DNA of 64,000 bases from Curvibacter sp. PAE-UM (GCF_001432305.1 NZ_KQ483358.1:378385-442384), one strand, 5' to 3'. Positions 1 to 8,751 are shown, numbered from the stretch's first letter. A program made the numbers and translations. The notes: generated by a model from the sequence alone, not told the origin.

Positions 1-63
1 CGCGCGCCTAGATTGGCGCCGTTTGCACCCCGTTCGCACTTGAGAAATCAGTGTGAACAGGCC

Positions 64-2172
64 CTACGCCTTCAGGTAATCCGTTCGGCTGCCCAGCCAG
101 CGCATCACGTGCCGTTCGGCCAGGTCCGGGTGCCGGTCCAGCATCACGGGCGCCGCATCGCGGGCCCAGGCCAGCAGGTGGCTGTCTTCCGCCAGGTCGG
201 CAAAACGCAGCAGGGCTGCACCGGACTGGCGCGCGCCCAGGAACTCGCCCGGCCCGCGGATGTCCAGGTCGCGCCGCGCGATCTCGAAGCCGTCGCTCGT
301 CTCGGCCATGGCTTTCAGGCGCTCGCGCGCCGTCTCACCCAGGCGTGGTGCGTCACCGGTGGAATACAGCAGCACGCAGGCCGAAGCCGCCGCCCCGCGC
401 CCCACCCGCCCACGCAGCTGGTGCAGCTGCGACAGGCCGAAGCGCTCGGCATGCTCGATCACCATCAGCGTGGCATTGGGCACATCCACCCCCACCTCGA
501 TCACCGTGGTGCTGACCAGCACGCCCATCTGCCCGCTGGTGAAGAGCGACATCACGGCCTTCTTCTCGGCCACGGGCATGCGCGAATGCAGCAGGCCCAC
601 CAGCACGCCGGGCAGAGCTGCGCTGAGCTCCGCGTGCGTCTCGGTCGCGTTGCTCAGGTCCAGCATCTCGCTCTCCTCGATCAGCGGGCAGACCCAGTAC
701 ACCTGCCGCCCCTGCGCCAGCTGGCCGCGGATGCGCTGGATCACCTCGTCGCGCCGCTGCTCGGACACCACCTTGGTCACGATGGGGCTGCGGCCCGGCG
801 GCAGCTCGTCGATGGTGGAGACGTCGAGGTCCGCGTAATAACTCATGGCCAGCGTCCTCGGTATCGGGGTCGCCGTCATCATCAACATGTGTGGCTCCAG
901 GTCCTCGCCGTTGGTCTTGCTGCGCAGGGCCAGGCGTTGCGCAACGCCAAAGCGGTGCTGCTCGTCGATGATGGCCAGCGCCAGGTTCTTGAACTGCACC
1001 TGCTCCTGGATCACCGCGTGTGTGCCCACCACCAGGCCGGCCTCACCGCGCTCGATCAGGCCCAGCATCTCGGTGCGCTCTTTTTTCTTCTGGCTGCCCG
1101 TGAGCCAGGCCACGCGCACGCCCAGCGGCTCCAGCCAGCCCACCAGCTTGCGGAAATGCTGGTCGGCCAGGATCTCGGTGGGCGCCATCAGCGCGCACTG
1201 CCAGCCCGCATCCATGCAGATCGTGGCGGCCAGTGCGGCCACCACCGTCTTGCCGGAGCCCACGTCGCCCTGCAGCAGGCGGTGCATCGGTTGGTGCAAG
1301 GCCAGATCCTGTGCAATCTCCGTGCACACGCGGCGCTGCGCTGCGGTCAGCTGGAACGGCAGCGCGGCCAGCAGGCGTTCGTGCAGCGCACCCGCGCCCC
1401 GGGTGTGCAGCTCGGGCGCGCGCAGGTGCTCGCGCTCACGCCGCGACTGCAGTTGCGAAAGCTGCTGGGCCAGCAACTCCTCGGCCTTCAGGCGCAGCCA
1501 GGCGGGGTGCGTGTGGTCTTCCAGCTGGGCCAGCGAGACATCGGGGGTGGGGTGGTGCAAAAAGGTCAAGGCCTGGCGCAGGTCCCACAGCGGCTTGAAC
1601 CTGAGCCCGGCCGCCAGCTCGGGCGCAAAGGTGTCGGACAACTCCGCGCGCGCCAGGCCGCTGAGCACGGCCTTGCGCAGATAGGCCTGGGGCAGCGCGG
1701 CCACCGTGGGGTAGACGGGCGTGAGCGCCGTGGGCAGTTCGCCACTGGCGGCCCGGGTGTGCGGGTGCATCATGGTCCAGCCCAGGAAACCGCCACGCAG
1801 TTCACCCCGCGCGCGGATGCGCGTGCCCACGGCCAGGGCCTTCTGTTGCGAGGGGTAGAAATTGAAGAAGCGCAGCACGCAGGTGTCGCTGCCGTCGTTC
1901 ACCGTCACCAGCAGCTGGCGGCGCGGGCGGTAAGCCACCTCACAGGCCGTGACCTCGGCCTCGATCTGCGCCGTGTCGCCTTCGCGCGCGTCGGCCAGCC
2001 TGGTGATGCGCGTCTCGTCCTCGTAGCGCAGGGGCAGGTGCAGGGCCAGGTCGATGTCGCGCCGCAGGTTGAGCTTTTCCAGCGCCTTCTGCGGCAGGCT
2101 CTTGGCCGGCACGCCAGCGGCCGAGGCCCTGGGGGCTTTTTTCTCGGCGGTAGCGGGTCGCTTGGCGGGCAT
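64..2172 (-). CDS. recG: ATP-dependent DNA helicase RecG
   Basis: RecG is a superfamily 2 helicase that remodels stalled replication forks and branch-migrates Holliday junctions in the cytoplasm. The 702-residue product has the expected order: an N-terminal OB-fold wedge domain (about 45-250), a Walker A motif GDVGSGKT (302-309), the DEQH box (403-406), the TATPIPRTLAM motif, and the C-terminal helicase lobe ending in QLRGRVGRG and the RecG tail. A Lys/Ala-rich extension of about 25 residues precedes the wedge domain. Length is normal for the family. The ATG at 2172 is the first in frame. The gene is divergent from queA across a 114-bp region with two palindromes. Confidence 0.97.
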   Translation of the reverse strand: MPAKRPATAEKKAPRASAAGVPAKSLPQKALEKLNLRRDIDLALHLPLRYEDETRITRLADAREGDTAQIEAEVTACEVAYRPRRQLLVTVNDGSDTCVLRFFNFYPSQQKALAVGTRIRARGELRGGFLGWTMMHPHTRAASGELPTALTPVYPTVAALPQAYLRKAVLSGLARAELSDTFAPELAAGLRFKPLWDLRQALTFLHHPTPDVSLAQLEDHTHPAWLRLKAEELLAQQLSQLQSRREREHLRAPELHTRGAGALHERLLAALPFQLTAAQRRVCTEIAQDLALHQPMHRLLQGDVGSGKTVVAALAATICMDAGWQCALMAPTEILADQHFRKLVGWLEPLGVRVAWLTGSQKKKERTEMLGLIERGEAGLVVGTHAVIQEQVQFKNLALAIIDEQHRFGVAQRLALRSKTNGEDLEPHMLMMTATPIPRTLAMSYYADLDVSTIDELPPGRSPIVTKVVSEQRRDEVIQRIRGQLAQGRQVYWVCPLIEESEMLDLSNATETHAELSAALPGVLVGLLHSRMPVAEKKAVMSLFTSGQMGVLVSTTVIEVGVDVPNATLMVIEHAERFGLSQLHQLRGRVGRGAAASACVLLYSTGDAPRLGETARERLKAMAETSDGFEIARRDLDIRGPGEFLGARQSGAALLRFADLAEDSHLLAWARDAAPVMLDRHPDLAERHVMRWLGSRTDYLKA

Positions 2173-2204
2173 GGGACAATTCTGCCTTCTCTTTCACTTG
2201 GAAT

Positions 2205-2270
2205 GGGTTTCTCCGCCTTGCGGCGAAACCCGAAGGGTGTTTCATGAAATGCATCGCGACCGCGATGCAT
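2205..2270. promoter_or_regulatory. Two adjacent palindromes between recG and queA
   Basis: A hairpin-forming segment has arms GGGTTT (2205-2210) and AAACCC (2226-2231), with inner CGCC/GGCG pairing. It is followed by a perfect 10-bp inverted repeat, ATGCATCGCG (2249-2258) and CGCGATGCAT (2261-2270), with a 2-nt gap, ending 16 bp before the queA ATG. The position between divergent genes suggests an operator or a dispersed palindromic repeat; the function is inferred only. Confidence 0.45.
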
Positions 2271-2286
2271 AGCAACCCTCAAGCAC

Positions 2287-3336
2287 ATGCCTACCGTCTC
2301 CGGCGCCCAACGCGCCCACACCCTCAGCGATTTCGACTTCGAGCTCCCGCCCGAACTCATCGCCCAGCACCCCACAGCCGAACGCAGCGCCTCGCGCCTG
2401 CTCGACGGCCGTGGCGCGCAACCGGTGGACCGTATCTTCCGAGAGCTGCCTGGTCTGCTGCAGGCCGGTGACCTGCTGGTCTTCAACGACACCAAGGTGG
2501 TGAAAGCGCGCCTCTTTGGGGAGAAGCCCACCGGCGGCAAGCTGGAGCTGCTGATCGAACGTGTGCTGACCGGCCACGAGGTGGTGGCCCACATGAAGGT
2601 CAGCAAAAGACCGGCCGTGGGCACGGTGCTGCAGATGACCGGGGGCTACACGGCAGAGCTGCTGGGCCGCTGGCCCGATGAAGACGGGCAACTCTTCCGC
2701 CTGCGTTTCAGCGATGAGCCGCACCAGTTGATGGAGCAGCACGGCCACGTGCCGCTTCCTCCCTACATCGAACACGGCGACAGCGCCGAAGACGTGGCGC
2801 GTTACCAGACCGTCTTCGCCGCCAAACCCGGCGCCGCCGCCGCACCCACCGCCGCCCTGCACTTCGACGAAAGTCTGCTGGCCGCACTGGAAGCGCGCGG
2901 CGTGCAGCGTGCCAGCGTCACCCTGCACGTGGGCGCCGGCACCTTCTCGCCCGTGAAGACCGAGAACCTGGCCGAGCACCGCATGCACCGCGAGTGGTAC
3001 GAAGTGCCCGCCGCCACGCAGCAGGCCATTGCGGAAACGAAAGCGCGCGGCGGCCGCATCGTGGCCGTGGGCACCACCACCATCCGCACCCTCGAATCCT
3101 GGGCCAGGACGGGCCAGGCCAGCGGCGACACCGAAATCTTCATCACCCCGGGCTTCGCGTTCAAGGTGGCTGACCTGCTGGTCACCAACTTCCATCTGCC
3201 CAAGTCCACGCTCATGATGCTGGTCAGCGCCTTTGCGGGCTACGAGCACATCATGGGGCTGTACCGGCATGCGATCAGCGAGCGCTACCGCTTCTTCAGT
3301 TATGGGGATGCGATGCTGCTGGAGCGGTTGCGGTAG
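2287..3336 (+). CDS. queA: S-adenosylmethionine:tRNA ribosyltransferase-isomerase QueA
   Basis: QueA transfers and isomerises the ribosyl moiety of SAM onto 7-aminomethyl-7-deazaguanine in tRNA, giving epoxyqueuosine. The 349-residue protein has the family signatures: an N-terminal [14 protein letters not shown]-type segment, DTKVVKARL, an internal LHVGAGTF block, and a C-terminal [11 protein letters not shown]...NFHLPKSTL...AFAGYE stretch that ends the family. Length is normal. Tgt, which acts earlier in the same queuosine pathway, lies in the same window at 10714. The last ~200 bp of this gene is repeated in decayed form at 3972-4036 and 6501-6696, so the downstream region is a likely insertion site. 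Confidence 0.97.
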   Translation: MPTVSGAQRAHTLSDFDFELPPELIAQHPTAERSASRLLDGRGAQPVDRIFRELPGLLQAGDLLVFNDTKVVKARLFGEKPTGGKLELLIERVLTGHEVVAHMKVSKRPAVGTVLQMTGGYTAELLGRWPDEDGQLFRLRFSDEPHQLMEQHGHVPLPPYIEHGDSAEDVARYQTVFAAKPGAAAAPTAALHFDESLLAALEARGVQRASVTLHVGAGTFSPVKTENLAEHRMHREWYEVPAATQQAIAETKARGGRIVAVGTTTIRTLESWARTGQASGDTEIFITPGFAFKVADLLVTNFHLPKSTLMMLVSAFAGYEHIMGLYRHAISERYRFFSYGDAMLLERLR

Positions 3337-3429
3337 TCACAACTGTTACGGATGCGCCGCTGGCGGCCAGGAACGGCCTGCAGCAGGCGCCCGTAGAATA
3401 CATAAGACAACCTGCATGGATAAACCCCC

Positions 3430-3924
3430 GTGTTGAACACCGACTTCCGCCCCTCCCAGCTCCCCGAGTTCACCCCACCTTCGGTGCCGCAAACGAAGCT
3501 CAAAAGAGCGGCGGCCGAATACGCGCTGGTTGCGCTCGCCGCGGGCATCGGGGGCGTGCATGTGCTGGTGACCAGTTACCTGACCCGCCTCGCGCTGGCG
3601 CCTGCCATCGCCATCGGGGTGCTGCTGACCCTGCACCTGGGCACGGTGTTCGTGGCACGACTGCGGCAAGGCGAATGGCTGGGGCTGACCGGGCTTCTGA
3701 TCACCCTGCTGGCGGCCCTGGTGGCACCGGCTACCGCCGGCCTGGCCGACCCCACGGACCACATGGCCCCGGCGGGCGGCTACGTGCCCCTGCCCACCGC
3801 GTCCACGGACCACTCGATCGCGGGCAGCGCCCGCGCCCTGGCCGACAACGCCGGCCCCATCGTGGTGATCATCGGCGCCCTCATCAGCAGCTGGTTCGCG
3901 GTGCACAACGCCAAGCCGAGATAG
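3430..3924 (+). CDS. Small multi-pass membrane protein of unknown function
   Basis: The 164-residue product has a polar N-terminus (to about 25), then hydrophobic segments near residues 32-52, 55-75 and 80-100, a Pro/Ala/Thr-rich probably extracytoplasmic loop (about 105-135), and a final segment near 140-160. This suggests an inner-membrane protein. I do not recognise the family. The start used is GTG at 3430; the upstream Shine-Dalgarno is weak, so the start is uncertain. It is the only gene between intact queA and the first decayed copy of the queA 3' end at 3972, which makes it a candidate insert at that locus. Confidence 0.7.
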   Translation: MLNTDFRPSQLPEFTPPSVPQTKLKRAAAEYALVALAAGIGGVHVLVTSYLTRLALAPAIAIGVLLTLHLGTVFVARLRQGEWLGLTGLLITLLAALVAPATAGLADPTDHMAPAGGYVPLPTASTDHSIAGSARALADNAGPIVVIIGALISSWFAVHNAKPR

Positions 3925-3971
3925 GCTGCGGGGATAGCCCCGGGCCCGGCAGCCGGGCTGCTTTCTGGCTT

Positions 3972-4036
3972 GCGGCGACGCCGAGATCTTCATCACCCCG
4001 GGCTTCGCGTTCAAGGTGGCCGACCTGCTGGTCACC
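3972..4036 (+). pseudogene. Decayed copy of the queA 3' region (fragment 1)
   Basis: Sixty-five bases match queA 3122-3186 with three substitutions, encoding the [20 protein letters not shown] block. Immediately downstream the sequence diverges, but ATCAATTTACC resembles the corresponding ATCCAATTTACC of the second fragment at 6501-6696 rather than queA itself. It has no start codon or upstream queA sequence. It lies between the membrane protein gene and the 3' end of the oxidase gene, marking a boundary of an insertion. See the finding on queA 3' duplications. Confidence 0.8.
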
Positions 4037-4122
4037 CCATCAATTTACCGTCGTCCTCTCAGGGAAGCCAAGCGCACCGTATCAAGCGCTACCTTTGGGT
4101 GACATCAGACCTCGCTGGCTTA

Positions 4123-5544
4123 TCAAGCCGTAACCCTCTTCGTATGGCGGAAGAAATTGCCGGGGTCGTATTGCTGCTTCAGTGCCGCGAGCTTGTCCAG
4201 GTTGGCCTTGCCATACGCGGCTTCGATGCGGTCCGCCCCCTCCTCTTCGGTCAGGAAATTGATGTAGGTGCCTCCCGTCGAACAGGGTCGCATGGCCTCA
4301 AAGCAGGCGCGGGCCCACTGCATATGAAGGTCATCCTCCCCTGGCTTCTCCCAGGATGCCGCAATGTTCAAGACATAGGCCGCGTCGCGATTGCCAGCGG
4401 GAGAATGCCCGGCCGGCAACTCGCCCAATGCCCCCTGTATCTGGAACAGAAGAATGGCTGAATGGGGTGATTGAATTCGGCCCGCATGTTCCACGGCGAG
4501 GTCTATGGTTTTTTGCTCGATGCCGGCCAGGTAGTGTGACTTCCAGTAATAACGCCGACCCTTGGGCTGCGTGCCATCCAGCAAGGATTGCATTTGCGCA
4601 TAGGGCCGACGCGTCACGATGTCGGCCACGGGCTGCCCGATGGCACGCAGCGTCTTCATGAGGGCTTCACCCTCTTCGACCTTGCCGGTATGACACACGA
4701 AAATGGCCACGATGGGCTTGCCATGCACCTCCTTGGGCAGCCAGGGTGCCGGTGGCGCAATCCGGAGCACGGCCACACTGGTCAGTTCCCGTGGTGCTGC
4801 AGCGCTGAATGCCCGATAGGCCTGGAGAACCTCCTGGGCCTTGTCGCCGGTCCAGGCCATGGCACCCCCGAGGATTTCGGGCCCGACGGGAAAGAGCTGG
4901 TATTCAAAGGACGTGACGATGCCGAAATTGCCGCCGCCGCCCCGCAAGGCCCAGAACAGGTCTTGGTTCTCGTCGGCCGATGCACGCAACACCGTGCCGT
5001 CTGCGCTGACCACTTCCATCGACACCACGTTGTCGCACGTCCAGCCATGGCGGCGCGTCAGGTAGCCAAATCCACCACCCACTGTGAGGCCCGCGATCCC
5101 CGTGGCCGAGACAAAACCCAGCACGGCGGCGAGACCGTGCAGTTGCGTCTCGCGGTCGACGTCAGCCAGTGTGCAACCCGCTTGAGCGCGCGCCCTGCGG
5201 TTCACCGGATCGACCCAGACGGCACGCAGGAAAGACATGTCGATCATGAGCCCGCCGTCGCAGACGGAAAGCCCGGCAATATTGTGGCCACCGCCGCGCA
5301 CAGAACTGAGCAGACCGTGTTGTCGTGCGAAACGCACGGCCTGCACCACATCGGCCGTGCCGGTGCAGCGCGCCACCAGGCCGGGCCGCCGGTCGATCAT
5401 CGCGTTCCAGATCGTGCGGGACTCCTCATACTCCGGGTCGTCTGCCGTCAGAACCCGTCCCTTGAATGCAGTCTTGAAGGCCTGCAGGGTCTCCGGTGCC
5501 AGGTCGACGGTGCCGCCGTCCAGTGTCGCGAGCTTGATGGTCAT
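4123..5544 (-). CDS. FAD-linked oxidase with BBE domain
   Basis: This is a VAO/BBE-type flavoprotein oxidoreductase that would oxidise an alcohol or sugar-like substrate using covalently bound FAD; the substrate is unknown. The 473-residue product has an FAD-binding PCMH domain (about 35-210) with RGGGHN, whose His is the usual 8-alpha flavin attachment site, and a VGGGFGYLTRRHG segment. It ends in a berberine-bridge C-terminal domain with YINF and YDPGNFFR. The second covalent Cys of bicovalent members appears to be Ser in the VSATG segment, so attachment is probably monocovalent. Start at 5544 is preceded by AAGGCGG on the minus strand. It is divergent from an HxlR regulator, and both lie between two queA fragments. 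Confidence 0.88.
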   Translation of the reverse strand: MTIKLATLDGGTVDLAPETLQAFKTAFKGRVLTADDPEYEESRTIWNAMIDRRPGLVARCTGTADVVQAVRFARQHGLLSSVRGGGHNIAGLSVCDGGLMIDMSFLRAVWVDPVNRRARAQAGCTLADVDRETQLHGLAAVLGFVSATGIAGLTVGGGFGYLTRRHGWTCDNVVSMEVVSADGTVLRASADENQDLFWALRGGGGNFGIVTSFEYQLFPVGPEILGGAMAWTGDKAQEVLQAYRAFSAAAPRELTSVAVLRIAPPAPWLPKEVHGKPIVAIFVCHTGKVEEGEALMKTLRAIGQPVADIVTRRPYAQMQSLLDGTQPKGRRYYWKSHYLAGIEQKTIDLAVEHAGRIQSPHSAILLFQIQGALGELPAGHSPAGNRDAAYVLNIAASWEKPGEDDLHMQWARACFEAMRPCSTGGTYINFLTEEEGADRIEAAYGKANLDKLAALKQQYDPGNFFRHTKRVTA

Positions 5545-5744
5545 GGTGATCCGCCTTGGGTGTGTTGAAGTCTCAGGCTGCCCCATCGGCCACGATGTAC
5601 CGATGCAGTCAGCCGCCTGGTTTCTCCCTACCCGCGCGTACCGGTTCAAGGTCTACGCGATGTAGGGCAGGGCCAGCTTGCGCGTGACAAGCCACGGTGA
5701 CCAGTCCAGAATCTGAAGTGTTTCCAGTTTTCGGAGGCGATGCG

Positions 5745-6449
5745 ATGGAAGCCAGCTACGGCCAGTTCTGTACCGTTGCACGGGGTGCGGAGGTCTTGTG
5801 CGAGCGATGGACGCCGCTGGTGGTGCGCGAGCTGCTGTGCGGAAGCAGGCGCTTCAACGACCTGCACCGGGGCGTGCCGCGCATGTCCACCAGCCTGCTG
5901 GTGCAGCGGCTTCAGCGCCTGGAAGAATTCGGGATCGTGCGCCGCACTGCTGTCGGCAAAGTCTGGGAATACAGCCTCACGGCCGCCGGCGAGGATTTGC
6001 GTCCGATTGTGATGGCGCTGGGCCATTGGGGCGCGCAGTGGATAGGCAGCCGCTTGCGCGACGATGAACTGGATGCCGGCCTGCTCATGTGGGACATCCG
6101 CCGATTCGCGCGCGTCCAGGAGTTCCCGGAGAAGCCCGTGGTGATCAACTTCCAGTTCCGGGACGCACGCATACGCGAGGATGCATGGTGGCTCGTGGTG
6201 GAAAGCCGTGTGGCCGACCTGTGCCGCGATGACCCCGGGCGCGAATTGACCCTGGTGGTGGATGCCTCCGTGCGTGCGCTGACCGAGGTATGGGCCGGCG
6301 ACCTGACCCCCCAACAGGCCCTGCGTTCGCGCGAAATCCGTGTGGACGGGCCGAAGCGTGACGCGGAAGACCTGTGGCGATGGCTGGGAACCAGTGCGTT
6401 TGCCCCAACACGCCTGAAAAGAGGTGGCTCATCGAAGAGGATGCGCTGA
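5745..6449 (+). CDS. HxlR-family winged-helix transcriptional regulator
   Basis: The 234-residue protein starts with an HxlR DNA-binding domain (about 1-100): CTVARGAEVLCERWTPLVVREL, then RRFNDLHRGVPRMSTSLLVQRLQRLEEFGIVRR and a YSLTAAGEDL wing. HxlR proteins usually end near residue 110-120. This one has a further ~120 residues resembling an SCP2-type ligand pocket, as in longer HxlR members. Start at 5745 is chosen because GGAGG lies at 5733-5737. It is divergent from the FAD-linked oxidase, which it probably regulates from the 200-bp intergenic region. Confidence 0.88.
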   Translation: MEASYGQFCTVARGAEVLCERWTPLVVRELLCGSRRFNDLHRGVPRMSTSLLVQRLQRLEEFGIVRRTAVGKVWEYSLTAAGEDLRPIVMALGHWGAQWIGSRLRDDELDAGLLMWDIRRFARVQEFPEKPVVINFQFRDARIREDAWWLVVESRVADLCRDDPGRELTLVVDASVRALTEVWAGDLTPQQALRSREIRVDGPKRDAEDLWRWLGTSAFAPTRLKRGGSSKRMR

Positions 6450-6500
6450 ATTTCTGCGGGGTTCAAGGGCCTGCGTTAGCAGCAAGGCTGCATCCGGCTG

Positions 6501-6696
6501 GTGACACCGAAATCTTCATCACCCCGGGCTTTGAGTTCCAGGTGGCCGACCTGCTGGTCACCAAATCCAATTTACCAAAGTCCCCCCTCATGGTGCTCGT
6601 CAGCACCTTTGCGGGCTACGAACACATCATGGGGCTGTACCGACATGCGATCGCGCAGCACAATCGGTTTTTAGTTATAGGGATGCGATGGTGCTG
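6501..6696 (+). pseudogene. Decayed copy of the queA 3' region (fragment 2)
   Basis: About 196 bases correspond to queA 3124-3320. In frame they read [21 protein letters not shown], then [20 protein letters not shown] and GLYRHAI, before the homology breaks down near the queA terminus. It lacks the upstream three quarters of the gene and cannot encode QueA. It follows the HxlR gene and precedes the TIR-domain gene, so it forms the right boundary of the oxidase/HxlR block. It also shares the AATTTACC variant with fragment 1. Confidence 0.85.
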
Positions 6697-6907
6697 AAAA
6701 ATCAGCGCTAATTTTTTTTACAGCCTAAGGTCAGAGGCAGTTTGAAGTACCGTCGAAGCTAATCAACCACGCGGCCCCGCAAAAAAGTGAATCCACCTAA
6801 GTGGGCACGGCTCTTAGAATCAGTCGTAGTGTTTCCGTCAGGTGCAAATGCTGCTTAGCCCCGCTCTCTTCAAACGTTGTCAGCCCTAGCGGGATGGAGA
6901 AAATGAA
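6697..6907. other. Intergenic AT-rich stretch before the TIR gene
   Basis: This 211-bp stretch holds a T-run at 6712-6719 just after the queA fragment, then low-complexity non-coding sequence. No coding feature is supported here. Its base composition is visibly less GC-rich than the core genes. Confidence 0.5.
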
Positions 6908-7726
6908 ATGGCATCTTTGAAGTTTCGGGAGAGGAAAGTTCTTGAGGATTTCCTTGAGATGGGTAGCGGCTATGTCTTGAATTTCAGTGATCGCACGTTT
7001 GCTGAATTCTTTCGGGACTTTGGCGTCGATATTGACGATGCTCAGTACCTTGAAGGACATAGCGGCTCCAAAGCCAATCGGATGCGTAGCTTCTTAGATC
7101 GTGCACCGGACTTGTTGGCAGGGGAAGTAATCGAAGAGCTTATTGGCTACGCAGAGTCGTACCGAATAGGCCACAAAACTGCCAGTCAATGCCTGTCTAT
7201 CGCTGCTCGACTACGGGAAACGCAATCGAATCCGTCTAAACCTTCGGCGACCGCAGCCGCTAGCCCTTACGGAATACAACGATTCAGTGCGCGCCCAATC
7301 GAAATCTTCTTCTCTTACGCACATGAGGATGAAGCGCTGATGGATGTTATTCGCCTTCAGCTCGTAGTGCGAGAACGCATCGGCGAGATCGTAAAGTGGC
7401 ATGACCGCATGATTCCTGCGGGCGACGAATGGCGAACCCAGATTGACAAGAGGATTGAAAGCTCTCACGTCATCCTGCTCTTCATAAGCCCTCACTTCCT
7501 CGCTTCTCGCTACTGCTACGAAATTGAAGGTGAGATCGCCCTTCGCAGACACCGAGAAGGCACTGCACGGGTCATCCCCGTGATACTGAGAGCCTGTGAT
7601 TGGACCGTTACTCCTTTTGCTGAGCTTCAAGCGCTCCCCAGGGATGGCATTCCGATCACACAATGGCCCGATCGAGATCAGGCATCTCTAGATGTCGCGC
7701 GTGGGATCATGGAAAGTGTCCAGTGA
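6908..7726 (+). CDS. TIR-domain protein with AbiJ-like N-terminal region
   Basis: The 272-residue protein has an N-terminal helical region (about 1-105) with MGSGYVLNFSDRTFAEFF and GHSGSKANRMRSFLD, which resembles AbiJ N-terminal domains found in abortive-infection proteins. A linker rich in Ser, Ala and Pro follows, then a TIR domain (about 131-250) beginning IEIFFSYAHEDE and containing the SRYCYEIE segment. Glu205 sits where the catalytic Glu of NAD-cleaving TIR enzymes is found. An anti-phage or stress-triggered NADase is therefore plausible but inferred. GGAG precedes the ATG. Base composition is less GC-rich than its neighbours, and it sits just after a queA fragment, consistent with transfer. 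No partner gene is adjacent. Confidence 0.8.
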   Translation: MASLKFRERKVLEDFLEMGSGYVLNFSDRTFAEFFRDFGVDIDDAQYLEGHSGSKANRMRSFLDRAPDLLAGEVIEELIGYAESYRIGHKTASQCLSIAARLRETQSNPSKPSATAAASPYGIQRFSARPIEIFFSYAHEDEALMDVIRLQLVVRERIGEIVKWHDRMIPAGDEWRTQIDKRIESSHVILLFISPHFLASRYCYEIEGEIALRRHREGTARVIPVILRACDWTVTPFAELQALPRDGIPITQWPDRDQASLDVARGIMESVQ

Positions 7727-7825
7727 TTATTTTGCCAAGGGCTCTAAACCAAGCGCTTTGGCAAGCTTAGTTTGATCGAAAACCAGCGTTCCATCACTAA
7801 GCAACGCTTCAGTTTCGGTGGCCAT
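7727..7825 (-). CDS. Possible 32-residue small ORF, doubtful
   Basis: An ATG-initiated minus-strand frame ends immediately after the TIR gene stop on the other strand. Its translation ends in KLAKALGLEPLAK and looks protein-like, possibly the C-terminus of a lost gene. No clear ribosome-binding site was seen. It may be a remnant or chance. Confidence 0.2.
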   Translation of the reverse strand: MATETEALLSDGTLVFDQTKLAKALGLEPLAK

Positions 7826-7842
7826 TAGCCTACCAATCACTA

Positions 7843-8676
7843 CTAGCCTTTAAGGCCCTGCGCATGATGCGCAAAATGGTCCGCCATGAAGCTCGCAATG
7901 AAGTAATAGCTGTGGTCATAACCCGCATGGCGGCGCAGCGTGAGCGGATGGCCCGCGGCAGTGCAGGCAGCCTCCAGCAGCTCCGGCCGTAGCTGCTTGC
8001 GCAAAAACTCATCGGTCTCGCCCTGGTCCACCAGGATAGGCAGACGTTCCTGCGCGGTGGCGACCAGTTCCACCGCATCCCATTCCTTCCACGCTGAAGC
8101 GTCCGCGCCCAGATAGGCCGTGAAGGCCTTCTGGCCCCAGGGCACCTGGCTGGGGGCGACCACGGGGGCGAAGGCCGAGACGCTGCGGTAACGGCCGGGG
8201 TTGCGAAGGGCGGTGACGAGCGCGCCGTGGCCGCCCATGCTGTGGCCGAAGATGCCGCGCGCATCGGTGGCGGGGAAGTTCTGCTCGATCAGTGCGGGCA
8301 GCTCCTGCGCCACGTAATCCTGCATGCGGTAGTGCTGGGACCAGGGGGCCTGGGTGGCGTTCACATAAAAGCCCGCGCCTTCGCCCAGGTCGTAGCTGTC
8401 TTCATTGGGCACGCCGGGGCCGCGTGGACTGGTGTCGGGGGCGACGAGGATGAAGCCGTGGCGCGCGGCGTGTTCCTGCGCGCCGGCCTTGGTGATGAAG
8501 GTCTGTTCGTTGCAGGTCAGGCCGGCCAGCCAGTAGAGCACGGGGCAGCGCTGGCCCTCGACAGCAGCGGGCGGCAGGTAGATGCCGAACTTCATGTCGC
8601 AGCCCAGCACTTGGGACTGATGTTTCCAGACTTCCTGGCGGCCGCCAAAGCTGGCGTGTTTCTCAACGCGGTTCAT
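7843..8676 (-). CDS. fghA: S-formylglutathione hydrolase
   Basis: This serine hydrolase releases formate and glutathione from S-formylglutathione in glutathione-dependent formaldehyde detoxification. The 277-residue product matches the esterase D family in length. It has LAGLTCNEQTF near the oxyanion region, the nucleophile elbow GHSMGGHGAL (Ser146), a downstream Asp in the DQGETDEFL segment, and the catalytic His in GYDHSYYF. The start at 8676 has GAGGAAACCC upstream. The usual partner, glutathione-dependent formaldehyde dehydrogenase, is not adjacent. Confidence 0.95.
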   Translation of the reverse strand: MNRVEKHASFGGRQEVWKHQSQVLGCDMKFGIYLPPAAVEGQRCPVLYWLAGLTCNEQTFITKAGAQEHAARHGFILVAPDTSPRGPGVPNEDSYDLGEGAGFYVNATQAPWSQHYRMQDYVAQELPALIEQNFPATDARGIFGHSMGGHGALVTALRNPGRYRSVSAFAPVVAPSQVPWGQKAFTAYLGADASAWKEWDAVELVATAQERLPILVDQGETDEFLRKQLRPELLEAACTAAGHPLTLRRHAGYDHSYYFIASFMADHFAHHAQGLKG

Positions 8677-8712
8677 GGGTTTCCTCGGGGTGAATCACGA
8701 AATTATCCCTTC

Positions 8713-8748
8713 GGGCCTGGCCCTTCGCCAGGCCCAGGGCAAACGGCG
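8713..8748. repeat. REP-like palindromic repeat, degenerate
   Basis: A hairpin has arms GGGCCTGGC (8713-8721) and GCCAGGCCC (8727-8735). The right half, CCTTCGCCAGGCCCAGGG followed by CAAACGG, is a diverged version of the repeat at 10655-10678. It lies between fghA and the Bug gene terminator. Confidence 0.5.
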
Positions 8749-8751
8749 AGC

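Noticed and set aside
13-2247. 744-residue plus-strand frame over recG
   Set aside because: It is the complement of recG, which has clear helicase motifs; the frame is a GC-driven shadow.
6374-6697. 107-residue frame containing the queA-like segment
   Set aside because: It joins the end of the HxlR gene in another frame with a queA fragment; it has no start signal or upstream QueA sequence and is treated as a pseudogene fragment.
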